From an uncultured Pseudomonadales bacterium (GTDB taxonomy: Bacteria; Pseudomonadota; Gammaproteobacteria; Pseudomonadales; Azotimanducaceae), in assembly GCA_951813515.1 (NCBI GenBank), contig OX638346.1, positions 496,001 through 560,000 of the forward strand: DNA of 64,000 bases, given 5' to 3'. Shown here piece after piece: positions 26,601 through 34,361 of this stretch. Both the position numbers and the translations under genes were made by a program. How positions within the stretch are numbered: position 1 is the stretch's first letter; the number at the start of each line of letters is the position of its first letter. Below the pieces are notes generated by a model. It searched no databases. It was not told the origin of the DNA and saw nothing but the letters and a program-made list of their open reading frames with translations.

Positions 26601-29600
26601 CCACGGACGTGCGTATGGCGCGCCCGAACATGTCCAGGTAGGCGGTCGAGTCCGGCATGTCCGGCGCCGCGGTCGTGACCTTCATGACGGGGGCCACCGA
26701 GTAGCGGGTGCCGCAGTCGGCGGCCGTCGCCTCCACCGCGTCGCACGCGCCGTCGTCGCACGGGGCGTAGGCGGTCGTGGTCTTCACGTCCTCCGTCGTC
26801 GTGACGCCGTCCTTTGTGGTCTCCACGCTGTCCCAGTGGCGCGTGCGCGAGGTCTCGCGGCCGAGGCCGTCGTAGGCGTACGAGGTCCGCCGGTTGTTGG
26901 CGTCCGTGGTCGTCGCCGGCACGCCCAGGCCGGCGTGGTGCGTCGCGGACTCCGTGTGAACCAGCGGGTTCTGCCAGGATGTGGGGAAGCGGCCCGCGGC
27001 AAATCCCAGCACCTCCCAGGTCCGCGCAGAGTCCTCTGTCGTCTCCGACGATTGCCCTCCCGCGTTTGACGCCGGCACTCCTTCGGTCTCCGAGGCCGTC
27101 TTGCGATTGCCCCGCGTGTCGTAGCCGTAGTCGGTCTTGTGCTGGAGCTTGTGGCCCGGGAAACGCGTCACCACGTCCGGTGCCAGCGTGCCCGCGATCC
27201 GCGTGCGGCCGACCGTCTCGGTCCAGTCCGGCGTCGCGCCGGTGTCGCCGCGATAGTGCTTGACCCCGATGTCGTCGACGAACCCCAGCACCCAGTCGGT
27301 CTCGTCGTTGTCGAACGACAGCGTCTGCTCCGTCGTCCGCTGGATGCCGGTCAGCGTGTGCGACTGGCCCGCGCCCCAGTCGGATCCGCCGTCAGCGTCG
27401 CCGGTCGCCATGTGTGCCGTGCGCGTCTCGCGCACCACCTGGGTGACGAACTTGGAGGGCAGCGTCAGCGTCTCGGTGGTCTGTACCGCGCCGAGGGTGG
27501 AGGTGCCCTCGTAGAGCCACTCCATCGTCTCCTCCGCGTGCGGCAGCGTCGTCGTCACGGTCGAGCCCGCGTGCGACACCGTCTTCTCCGCGTAGCGCAC
27601 CGCGCGCTTCGACAGCGGCGTCTTGGCTCTCCTGGCGCTCGCGGGCTTCACGTACTCGCCATCGTACCGCACCACCTGCGCGGGGCGGCCGAGGAACGGA
27701 TAGTCGAGGCGGTATTGCGTGTAGGTCACGATGCCCGACGCCGAGTCCGTCTCGCGGATCGCGTGGAACCCCAGGAAGCCCCAGTTGCGCGTGTTCTCGA
27801 CGCCCCGGCCGAGGTATGCGTAGCTGGTCTGGCGCGTGCCGCCGATGCCGTCGCTGCGCGTCACGCTCGTCACCACCGGCTTGACGTCTCCGTCCCGCGG
27901 CGGCAGCGCCCGCGCGTTCGCCGGCAGGCTGGTGGCGCCGAAAGGCGTGTCGTCCGCGCCCAGCACGAAGTCGTGCGTGCCGGATTCGGTCATCGTCCCG
28001 ATCGCGAACGTCGTCGCCGCCCCCATGGGGTCGGTCAGTTGGCTGACCCAGGTTCCGCCGGCGGCCTCCAGCCAGCCGATCTCCAGGGGCGACAGGCAGT
28101 GGTACGTGCCGGACGGCTCGTAGCCGCAGGTCTGCAGCGCGCTCAGGCGCACTTGGCCAGCGCTCGTTCTCTTGTACGCCAGCCGGTAGTCGCGCACAAG
28201 CGATCCGCCGAGCCGCAGATGGATGTACGTCAGCCGCTGCGGCTGGCCGAGGAAGAAGCTTCCGACCTGCGTCGAGTCCAGGTCGTCCCGCGGCTTGTAG
28301 ACGAACTCGATCGTCGCGTCTTCCGCATCGCCGTAGATGATTTTCCTCGGATGCCGCGCCAGCTTGGTGTCGTCCTCGTAGTACTTGTACGTCATGACGT
28401 TGCCGAACGCGTCCGTCTGCCTGTTGATCGACCACAGGAAAGGCGCCGCCGGCTCAGCCGGGTCGGAGCCGCTCGCCTCGCGAGCCGGTTTCCATAGCTG
28501 GCTGTCAGCGGTGCGGCCGTACTCGCGCACCGTGCCGTCCGGCAAACGCACCTCGAACCAGTCGCCCGTCGCGCTGTCCTTCAGCACAACCTTCGCGAAG
28601 CTCTCCCTCACCGTGCGGTACTCCGCGGGAGCCTCCAGATGCGTGCCGCCGCTGATCTTCGTCAAGGGCTCGCCGTCCAGGCACAGCGCGTCGTCGCTGT
28701 TGAACGAGATGCCGTCGCTGTTGTCCGTCCCCTTCACGCAGCGGCGAATGGTCGAGAACCCGCCGACGCGCCAGCCGTAGCCGATCATGTCCGCCGGCAG
28801 CTCCTGCTCCGACCGGTGCCGCTCGCGGCCACCGCTGTAGTCGATCGACAGACGCGGCGCGAGCCCGTTGACTCCCGGCACCGGCGCGATCGGCACGTTG
28901 ACGTAGGCGTCGCCACCCTTGGTGACTCCGGACCTGTAGGGCAGATTGCCGGGGGTTATCGGCAGAATCACCCTGGCCGTCACACGGCCGAGCTCCACGC
29001 ATTCCTCCAACTCTCCCAGCGGCGTTTCGCAACGCTCCACCAGATAGTGGTAGGTGCCCGTCGCCTTGCCGGTGTATTCCACGCTGGTCCCCAGGTGGTA
29101 GCTCAACAGGGGCGGGTCGCCGGGAGCTCCGCTCTCGAGGACCCGATACCTGTCGGCCAGCAGTGTCCCTTGCCAGGACAGGGTGTAGCTGCCCGTGGTG
29201 CTCGGGTTCGGCGTCACCTTCACGAGGCCCACCGTCACCTCAACCGTGCCGGTGTCGCTGGCGGTGCCGTCGGAGACCGTGTAGTCGAACGTGTCGGTGG
29301 TGCCGGGGTGGCCGCTATCGGGCGTGTAGGTGACCCGCGTGTTGTTGCCGTCATCGTCGCGGGTGATGGTCACCGTGCCGTCTGCCGGCGTGGTCACGGC
29401 CGTTACCGTCAGGTCGTCGCCGTCCGCGTCCGTGTCGTTGGCGAGAACGGCGATTTCGACCGCCGTGAGGAAGACCGTCTCCGCGGCGTCGTCCACCGCT
29501 ATCGGCGCATTGTTGGTCGTCGAGGCCGGCGTCACGGTCACGCTGGCTGTGTCATTGCCGCTGCCTCCGGCACCCGTGCAGGTGACGGTGACGCTGTAGC

Positions 29601-32600
29601 TGCCGGTGATCGATGGCGTGTACATCTTCATCCCCGAGGTCGCCACCGAGTCGATCGATGGCGTTCCGCTGCACTGGCTGGCATTGGTCGACAACCAGGT
29701 CAGCGTGACGCTTTCACCCAGCGTGATGGAACTCTGGTCGAACGACGCAGTCACCATCGGTCGAGGCGGCGTCGCCGAATCCACCGTCACCGAAACGGTG
29801 CCGGTGCCGGTGTCCGTTCCGTCGGAAACCGTGTAGTCGAACGCGTCCGCGCCGGAGTAGCCGCTCTGCGGCGTGTACGTGACCAGCGTGTTGTCGCCGT
29901 CGGCGTCCGCGGTGATCGCCGCCGTGCCGCTCGCCGGCGTCGTCGCCGCCGTCACCGTCAGGTCGTCGCCGTCGGCGTCGCTGTCGTTGGCGAGAACCTC
30001 GATCACTATCGCCGTCTCGAACGCCGTTTGCGCCGTGTCGTCCAAAACGGTCGGCGGCGTGTTCACCGTCACGCTGGCCGTGGCACTTGCGCTTCCGCTG
30101 GTGCCGGGGCCAGTGCAAGTCACCGTGACCTCGAAAGTGCCGGCGCTTAATGGCGTGTAAGTCTTCGTCCCCTCTGTCGCCGTCGAGTTGATCGAGGGCA
30201 TCCCGCTGCATCGACTCGTGTTACTGGAAGTCCACCTCAGCGTGACGCTGTCGCCGAGCGTGATGACACTCTGGTTGAATTGGGCGTCCACCTCAGGACG
30301 CCTGTTGACGGTCACGCTCACACTGGCCATGTCGCTGTCGGTGCCGTCGGACACCGTGTAGTCGAATGTGTCCGCGCCGGAGTAGCCGCTCTGCGGTGTG
30401 TAGGTGACTCGTGTGTTGTTGCTGGTGATCTTAGCCGTGCCGTTTGCGGGCGTGGTCACGGCCGTCACCGTCAGAACGTCGTCGTCGGCATCCGTATCGT
30501 TGGCGAGAACATCGATCACTATTGCCGTTTGGTACGGTGTCCGCGCCGCGTCGTCCACCGCTACTGGTGGAAGGTTGGGCGGAAGCACTACCGTCGCCGT
30601 TGCGCGGCCGAGTTCCACGCACTCCTCAAGCTGTCCGAGTGGCGTTTCGCAGGGCTCCACCAAGTAGTGGTAGCTGCCAGTCGCCTTGCCGCTGTATTGC
30701 GCGCTGGTTCCCAGGTGGTAGCTGAAGGCGGGCGTGCCGCCGGCGAAGCTCTCAAGGACGCGGTACCTGTCGGCCAGCAGCGGTGATCCATCCCAGGACA
30801 GCGTGTAGCTGCCTGTGGTGCTCGGGTTCGGCGTCACCGTCACGAGGTCCACCGTCACCGATACGGTGTCGGTGGCGGTACCGTCGGAGACCGTGTAGTC
30901 GAACGTGTCGGACCCGGGATGGCCGTTCTGCGGGGTATAGGTGACCTGCGTGTTGTTGCCGTCGTCATCGGACGTGATCTTCGCGGTCCCGCTTGCCGGC
31001 GTGGTCACGGTAGTCACGGTAAGGTCGTCGGCGTCGGCATCCGTGTCGTTGTCCAGTACGGAAATCGCTACCGCCGTACGGAATGGCGTCCTCGCCGAAT
31101 CGTCCACCGCTACCGGCGCGTTGTTGATCGACACTTCGACTGACTTCGTGGACGACCAGCCGCCGCAGTTGCCCGTCCCCGCGCATGCCCGCACCTGGTA
31201 GCTATACGTGCCGTCGGTCTTGCCCGTGATATCTGTTGATGTGCTGCTTCCGCTGTAAACATCGCCGAAGTTGCCGCTGCCGGACTTCTCTTGGAGCTTG
31301 TAGCTTGTCGCACCGGACGGGCTCGTCCAGCTCACGGAGTAGCCGCCGTCGGCGTCTGTTGCCGGCACGGTCAGAGTCGGTGCTCCAGGCGGCACCTTCG
31401 TCGTCCCAGTCGCCGACCAGTCGCCGCAGTTGTCCGATCCGGCGCACGCTCGGACCCGGTACATGTAGATCGCCGGCGTCTTGCCGGTGTAGCCCTTCGT
31501 CGTCGCCGTCAGGCTCTCCGACTCTGACCACATGCCCGATCCGACCTTCTCCTGCAGTTCGTAGCTCGTCGAGCCCGACGGGCTGGTCCAAGTCGCGTCG
31601 TAGTTGCCGTCCGAGTCCGTCGCCGGCACCGTCAGCGTCGGCGCACCCGGCGGCACCTTGGTGGTCTTCGTCGCCGACCAATCGCCGCAGTTGTCCGCAC
31701 CCGCGCACGCCCGCACCTGGTATGTGTAGATTCCCGCGGTATTGCCCGTGATCTCGTGGGATCTGTTCGCGCCGTCATAGACATTCGAGAACGATCCGCC
31801 GGCGGGCTTCTCCTCCAGCTTGTACGAGGTCGCCCCCGTCGACGCCGTCCAGCTCGCCGCGTAACTACCGTCGGCGTCCGTCGCTGGCACCGTCAGCGTT
31901 GGCGCCAACGGCGGCGTCGTGACCGTGACCGTAAGTGCCGCGTAGCCCGACCCGAAGCACATCTCCTCGTCGAAGATCAGTTCGCAGAACTCGAGCGTGT
32001 ACTCATAGCTGCCCGCAGCCTTGCCGCTGAAAGACCACGAGGTTCCCGTGCTGTCATAGACCAACGTGCCGTTCTCGTATAGTTGATAGCTCTCCGCAGT
32101 GAAAATCGCCGACCAGGACACCGTGTAGCTGCCGTCCGTCGATGGGTTCGGACTTGCCGTGAGATCGCCTCCTACGCTAGCGGTCGCGGTCGAAGACCAG
32201 TCGCCGCAAGTGCTGTTGCACGCGCGCACCCGGTAGCTGTATGTGCCATCGGCCTTGCTCGTGATGTTCCTTGAAGTGCCGCTTCCGCTGTAGATATTGG
32301 CGAAGCTCCCGCTCCCGGACTTCTCATCCAGCTTGTAGCTAGTTGCCCCGGAAACGCTCGTCCACGACACCGTGTAACGACCGTCAGAATCCGTCGACGG
32401 CACCGTCAGCGTTGGTGCCGACGGCTTGACGGTCACAGTGGCGGTGTAGCTCCCGCTGCCACCGGCGCCCGTGCATGTCACCCTGACGCTGAAGCTGCCC
32501 GCGCTCGACGGCGTGTACGTCTTCGTCCCGGACGTCGCCGTCGAGCCAATTGAGGGTGAGCCGCTGCATGCGGTCGCGTTGGTCGACGACCAACTCAGCT

Positions 32601-33969
32601 CCACGCTCTCGCCGAGGGTGATCGAACTCTCGTCGAACGATGCGTCCACCGTCGGCGGCGCGTGGACGGTCACGCTGGCGGTGTCGCTGCCGCTGCCACC
32701 GGTGCCCGTGCACGTCACCCTGACGCTGAAGCTGCCCGCGCTCGACGGCGTATACGTCTTCGTCCCGGACGTCGCCGTCGAACCGATCGCGGGCGACCCG
32801 CTGCATGCCGTGGCGTTGGTCGACGACCAGCTCAGCTCAGCGCTCTCGCCTAGCGCGATGGAACTCTCGTCGAACGACGCGTCCACCGTCGGCGGCGCGT
32901 GGACGGTCACGCTGGCGGTGTCGCTGCCGCTGCCACCGACGCCCGTGCACGTCACCTTGACGCTGAAGCTGCCCGCGCTCGACGGCGTGTACGTCTTCGT
33001 CCCGGACGTCGCCGTCGAACCGATCGCGGGCGACCCGCTGCATGCCGTGGCGTTGGTCGACGACCAACTCAGCTCAGCGCTCTCGCCTAGCGCGATGGAA
33101 CTCTCGTCGAACGACGCGTCCACCGTCGGCGCATCCGGCGGCGGCGCGTTGACGGTCACGCTGGCGGTGTCGCTCCCGCTGCCACCGGCGCCCGTGCACG
33201 TCACCTTGACGCTGAAGCTGCCCGCGCTCGACGGCGTGTACGTCTTCGTCCCGGACGTCGCCGTCGAACCGATCGCGGGCGACCCGCTGCATGCCGTGGC
33301 GTTGGTCGACGACCAGCTCAGCTCCGAGCTCTCGCCGAGCGCGATGGAGCTCTCGTCGAACGACGCGTCCACCGTCGGCGGCGCGTGGACGGTCACGCTG
33401 GCGGTGTCGCTCCCGCTGCCACCGGCGCCCGTGCACGTCACCTTGACGCTGAACGTGCTCGCGCTCGACGGCGTGTACGTCTTCGTCCCGGAGGTCGACG
33501 TCGAGCCGATCGCGGGCGACCCGCTGCATGCCGTGGCGTTGGTCGACGACCAGCTCAGCTCCGCGCTCTCGCCGAGCGCGATGGAACTCTCGTCGAACGA
33601 CGCGTCCACCGTCGGTGACGGCGGGCTGACGGTCACGGTCAGCGCTGTGTAACCCGACCCGAAGCACATCTCCTCGTCGAAGATGAACTCGCAGTAACCG
33701 ACGGTGTACTCATAATCCGCCGCCGCCTTTCCGCTGACGGACCACGAGGTCCCCGTGCTGTCATAGACCAGCGTGCCGTCCTCGTACAGCTGGTGGCTTG
33801 AGGCGTTGGGGACCGCCGACCACGAGATCGTGTAGCTGCCGTCGGTCGACGGGTTCTCGCTCGACGTGATGCTTGCCCACGACGCCGTCGCGAACACCAT
33901 CCCGATGACCGTGATCGCGAGGCCCGCGAAGCGGGCGATCCTGCTTGTTCTGTTGGGTATTCCTGCCAA
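23602..33969 (-). CDS. giant exported Rhs/YD-repeat polymorphic toxin with ART-like tip
   Basis: About 3,455 residues. In order (numbered from an ATG at 34,071): signal peptide (about 43-66); an Ig-like domain; five near-identical Ig-like repeats (about 150-550); FN3-like repeats (550-980); mixed cadherin-like (NNAPVAVDD...LANDTDADGDD) and Ig-like domains (980-1,690); an SpvB-like domain starting GNLPYRSGVTKGGDAYVNVPI (from 1,707); YD repeats; the Rhs core (RLGRFLSPDP, about 3,160); and a variable tip of 177 residues after EEPADMG. The tip (RWMSRAELEATRETG, GTHFVTDAAN, GGGMEREATG) resembles ADP-ribosyltransferase toxins such as TreTu; this is inference. I prefer the TTG at 33,969, which has GGAG upstream and gives a clean signal peptide; the ATG at 34,071 has no ribosome-binding site. 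No PAAR or other type VI part is present. Confidence 0.85.
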   Translation of the reverse strand: MAGIPNRTSRIARFAGLAITVIGMVFATASWASITSSENPSTDGSYTISWSAVPNASSHQLYEDGTLVYDSTGTSWSVSGKAAADYEYTVGYCEFIFDEEMCFGSGYTALTVTVSPPSPTVDASFDESSIALGESAELSWSSTNATACSGSPAIGSTSTSGTKTYTPSSASTFSVKVTCTGAGGSGSDTASVTVHAPPTVDASFDESSIALGESSELSWSSTNATACSGSPAIGSTATSGTKTYTPSSAGSFSVKVTCTGAGGSGSDTASVTVNAPPPDAPTVDASFDESSIALGESAELSWSSTNATACSGSPAIGSTATSGTKTYTPSSAGSFSVKVTCTGVGGSGSDTASVTVHAPPTVDASFDESSIALGESAELSWSSTNATACSGSPAIGSTATSGTKTYTPSSAGSFSVRVTCTGTGGSGSDTASVTVHAPPTVDASFDESSITLGESVELSWSSTNATACSGSPSIGSTATSGTKTYTPSSAGSFSVRVTCTGAGGSGSYTATVTVKPSAPTLTVPSTDSDGRYTVSWTSVSGATSYKLDEKSGSGSFANIYSGSGTSRNITSKADGTYSYRVRACNSTCGDWSSTATASVGGDLTASPNPSTDGSYTVSWSAIFTAESYQLYENGTLVYDSTGTSWSFSGKAAGSYEYTLEFCELIFDEEMCFGSGYAALTVTVTTPPLAPTLTVPATDADGSYAASWTASTGATSYKLEEKPAGGSFSNVYDGANRSHEITGNTAGIYTYQVRACAGADNCGDWSATKTTKVPPGAPTLTVPATDSDGNYDATWTSPSGSTSYELQEKVGSGMWSESESLTATTKGYTGKTPAIYMYRVRACAGSDNCGDWSATGTTKVPPGAPTLTVPATDADGGYSVSWTSPSGATSYKLQEKSGSGNFGDVYSGSSTSTDITGKTDGTYSYQVRACAGTGNCGGWSSTKSVEVSINNAPVAVDDSARTPFRTAVAISVLDNDTDADADDLTVTTVTTPASGTAKITSDDDGNNTQVTYTPQNGHPGSDTFDYTVSDGTATDTVSVTVDLVTVTPNPSTTGSYTLSWDGSPLLADRYRVLESFAGGTPAFSYHLGTSAQYSGKATGSYHYLVEPCETPLGQLEECVELGRATATVVLPPNLPPVAVDDAARTPYQTAIVIDVLANDTDADDDVLTVTAVTTPANGTAKITSNNTRVTYTPQSGYSGADTFDYTVSDGTDSDMASVSVTVNRRPEVDAQFNQSVITLGDSVTLRWTSSNTSRCSGMPSINSTATEGTKTYTPLSAGTFEVTVTCTGPGTSGSASATASVTVNTPPTVLDDTAQTAFETAIVIEVLANDSDADGDDLTVTAATTPASGTAAITADADGDNTLVTYTPQSGYSGADAFDYTVSDGTDTGTGTVSVTVDSATPPRPMVTASFDQSSITLGESVTLTWLSTNASQCSGTPSIDSVATSGMKMYTPSITGSYSVTVTCTGAGGSGNDTASVTVTPASTTNNAPIAVDDAAETVFLTAVEIAVLANDTDADGDDLTVTAVTTPADGTVTITRDDDGNNTRVTYTPDSGHPGTTDTFDYTVSDGTASDTGTVEVTVGLVKVTPNPSTTGSYTLSWQGTLLADRYRVLESGAPGDPPLLSYHLGTSVEYTGKATGTYHYLVERCETPLGELEECVELGRVTARVILPITPGNLPYRSGVTKGGDAYVNVPIAPVPGVNGLAPRLSIDYSGGRERHRSEQELPADMIGYGWRVGGFSTIRRCVKGTDNSDGISFNSDDALCLDGEPLTKISGGTHLEAPAEYRTVRESFAKVVLKDSATGDWFEVRLPDGTVREYGRTADSQLWKPAREASGSDPAEPAAPFLWSINRQTDAFGNVMTYKYYEDDTKLARHPRKIIYGDAEDATIEFVYKPRDDLDSTQVGSFFLGQPQRLTYIHLRLGGSLVRDYRLAYKRTSAGQVRLSALQTCGYEPSGTYHCLSPLEIGWLEAAGGTWVSQLTDPMGAATTFAIGTMTESGTHDFVLGADDTPFGATSLPANARALPPRDGDVKPVVTSVTRSDGIGGTRQTSYAYLGRGVENTRNWGFLGFHAIRETDSASGIVTYTQYRLDYPFLGRPAQVVRYDGEYVKPASARRAKTPLSKRAVRYAEKTVSHAGSTVTTTLPHAEETMEWLYEGTSTLGAVQTTETLTLPSKFVTQVVRETRTAHMATGDADGGSDWGAGQSHTLTGIQRTTEQTLSFDNDETDWVLGFVDDIGVKHYRGDTGATPDWTETVGRTRIAGTLAPDVVTRFPGHKLQHKTDYGYDTRGNRKTASETEGVPASNAGGQSSETTEDSARTWEVLGFAAGRFPTSWQNPLVHTESATHHAGLGVPATTTDANNRRTSYAYDGLGRETSRTRHWDSVETTKDGVTTTEDVKTTTAYAPCDDGACDAVEATAADCGTRYSVAPVMKVTTAAPDMPDSTAYLDMFGRAIRTSVEGFGGVDRRVDVFHDARGRMVCESEPHHAGETAEYTRYTYDIRDRLTGVARPDGGATGVTYAAATNGVTATVTETVKAANGNQVLATRETKRTHNVLGELVSTTEGAEQTGEDAGNQVETSYAYDGAGRLETVTTGGQTTTFAYDAAGNRESVENPNLGAAVSAGADMVSAKFAHNGHGELTERTDARGATHYGYDKLGRRTCAADRGGTGTWEYDPANGKGLLKRRSYDRDTILTSASSCAFGGDFAETYEYNTDARLTQVRTSMVDDANATTTLTRSHAYDDYGRLASTTYPSSVTVTHEYNERGYAAKLKHGSTTLVNVTAQTAYGQPKTESYGNGVRTSRSYDKLGRLTDIDTIRRGAKIQDNTYAWRSDGSLQRRTARAGSGVRRERFAYDYLNRLTGATTHLGDSSTASRTLTFRYDLHGNLKTKTGDVTGYDYDPDLGTNRLREATIGDVAREFTHDTSGHIEQYACKDPDDSDEDDPCDGVDDTFIEWNARGLAEKVTVGESKTDATPTARDSFRYGPDGARHFKKSEWAVTSGATTAMKTSRKYYAGAYEKTVTVGGDTVERVRIGDSVVHVRTTPAGLMPTTTSVFEYAHRDHLGSVEAVTDASGNKLVVLGYDPYGERRKPDWTGQLTEAEIEDLLGAHGERVSRGFTRHEHLDRTGLIHMNGRMYDPRLGRFLSPDPIVGDPTSSQSWNLYSYVGNNPLSYVDPTGLVRTGPCDALNSGCMHFGGGGGGGSTGRTMTVTTTVTVSGVMSVPYRYALPVWTQVWDPTLDHYVWHVGDEYFWGQSTQSYSYSFNVTTTITIPDESVAEEPADMGGLAIAAADVGASILIPGYDLVRCNMEGNCEWTDWVLGVGEIAISATGVGYGARVLAKAGIKGGAGAATRIADESETVQRWMSRAELEATRETGLLRGGREGTHFVTDAANRSARRARIRLALEYTPEVRVTMEIPANALTPPKRVPPLNRMPGGGMEREATGIVPVIIKRVDGTP
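24131..25143 (-). repeat. 1-kb direct repeat shared by the two Rhs genes
   Basis: Positions 24,131-25,143 match 19,668-20,680 with only scattered substitutions (offset 4,463). The match covers the last YD repeats, the Rhs core and the linker up to EEPADMG, then stops sharply at the start of the variable tips. Less similar Rhs sequence continues upstream on both copies. This is a ready substrate for homologous recombination. Confidence 0.9.
27091..27829 (-). repeat. 0.74-kb direct repeat shared with the Rhs fragment at 15.8 kb
   Basis: This part of the large Rhs gene is repeated nearly base for base at 15,784-16,522 (offset 11,307). Recombination between the two would delete the cassettes in between or move them. 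Confidence 0.9.
32410..33620 (-). repeat. Five tandem Ig-like repeats within the large Rhs gene
   Basis: Five units of about 234-251 bases repeat with very few changes. Each encodes about 78 residues with the markers VDASFDESSI, LGESAELSWSSTNATACSGSP and TCTGAGGSGS. The longer spacing of one unit comes from an extra PPPDAP linker. Such uniform DNA suggests recent unequal crossing-over, so copy number may vary between strains. Confidence 0.9.
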
Positions 33970-34361
33970 GGTCTTGCTCCGTCCGTTCGTCCGGCCGCAC
34001 CGTGCGGAACCGGGGATCGGCGGGCATTCTGCGAAGGGCGCGAGCGTCGAAACCAGAGAAAACCCCGACATAGTCGTGTTGGGATTTGCGGCTTTTCGCC
34101 GCCGGCAACGCGAACGGACTGGTTGGGTCGGAGGTGGCGGGGCCTATCACTCCCGCCAATGTAGATGGCTCGGCACACCGATGGACGGTCGGGATTCTCA
34201 CGTGGGCCTGTCCACGTCGAGTCCACGATGACGAATCCCGCAACGCGAATGACCTGTCGCGTCGGAATACGCCTTCAGAATGAAAGCGTTAGGCCTGTCC
34301 AGGGCTCGGACAAGCCCGACCATTTCAGCGCATTTACCCGGCGGTCAGCCCGCCAGGCCGG
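33970..34361. other. Intergenic region and leader of the large Rhs gene
   Basis: About 390 bases between the preferred Rhs start and the polB stop. It holds a small hairpin (GGCGGC-GAAAA-GCCGC on the minus strand, near 34,090-34,106). I see no gene, clear promoter or known riboswitch. Confidence 0.4.

Noticed and set aside
23602..34071. Rhs toxin delivered by type VI secretion
   Set aside because: No PAAR domain, VgrG, Hcp or EagR-type chaperone gene is present in the window, and the protein has its own signal peptide.
34030..34180. Riboswitch (GEMM-like) in the leader of the large Rhs gene
   Set aside because: Only a short GC hairpin is visible; the conserved receptor sequences of the c-di-GMP class are not present.
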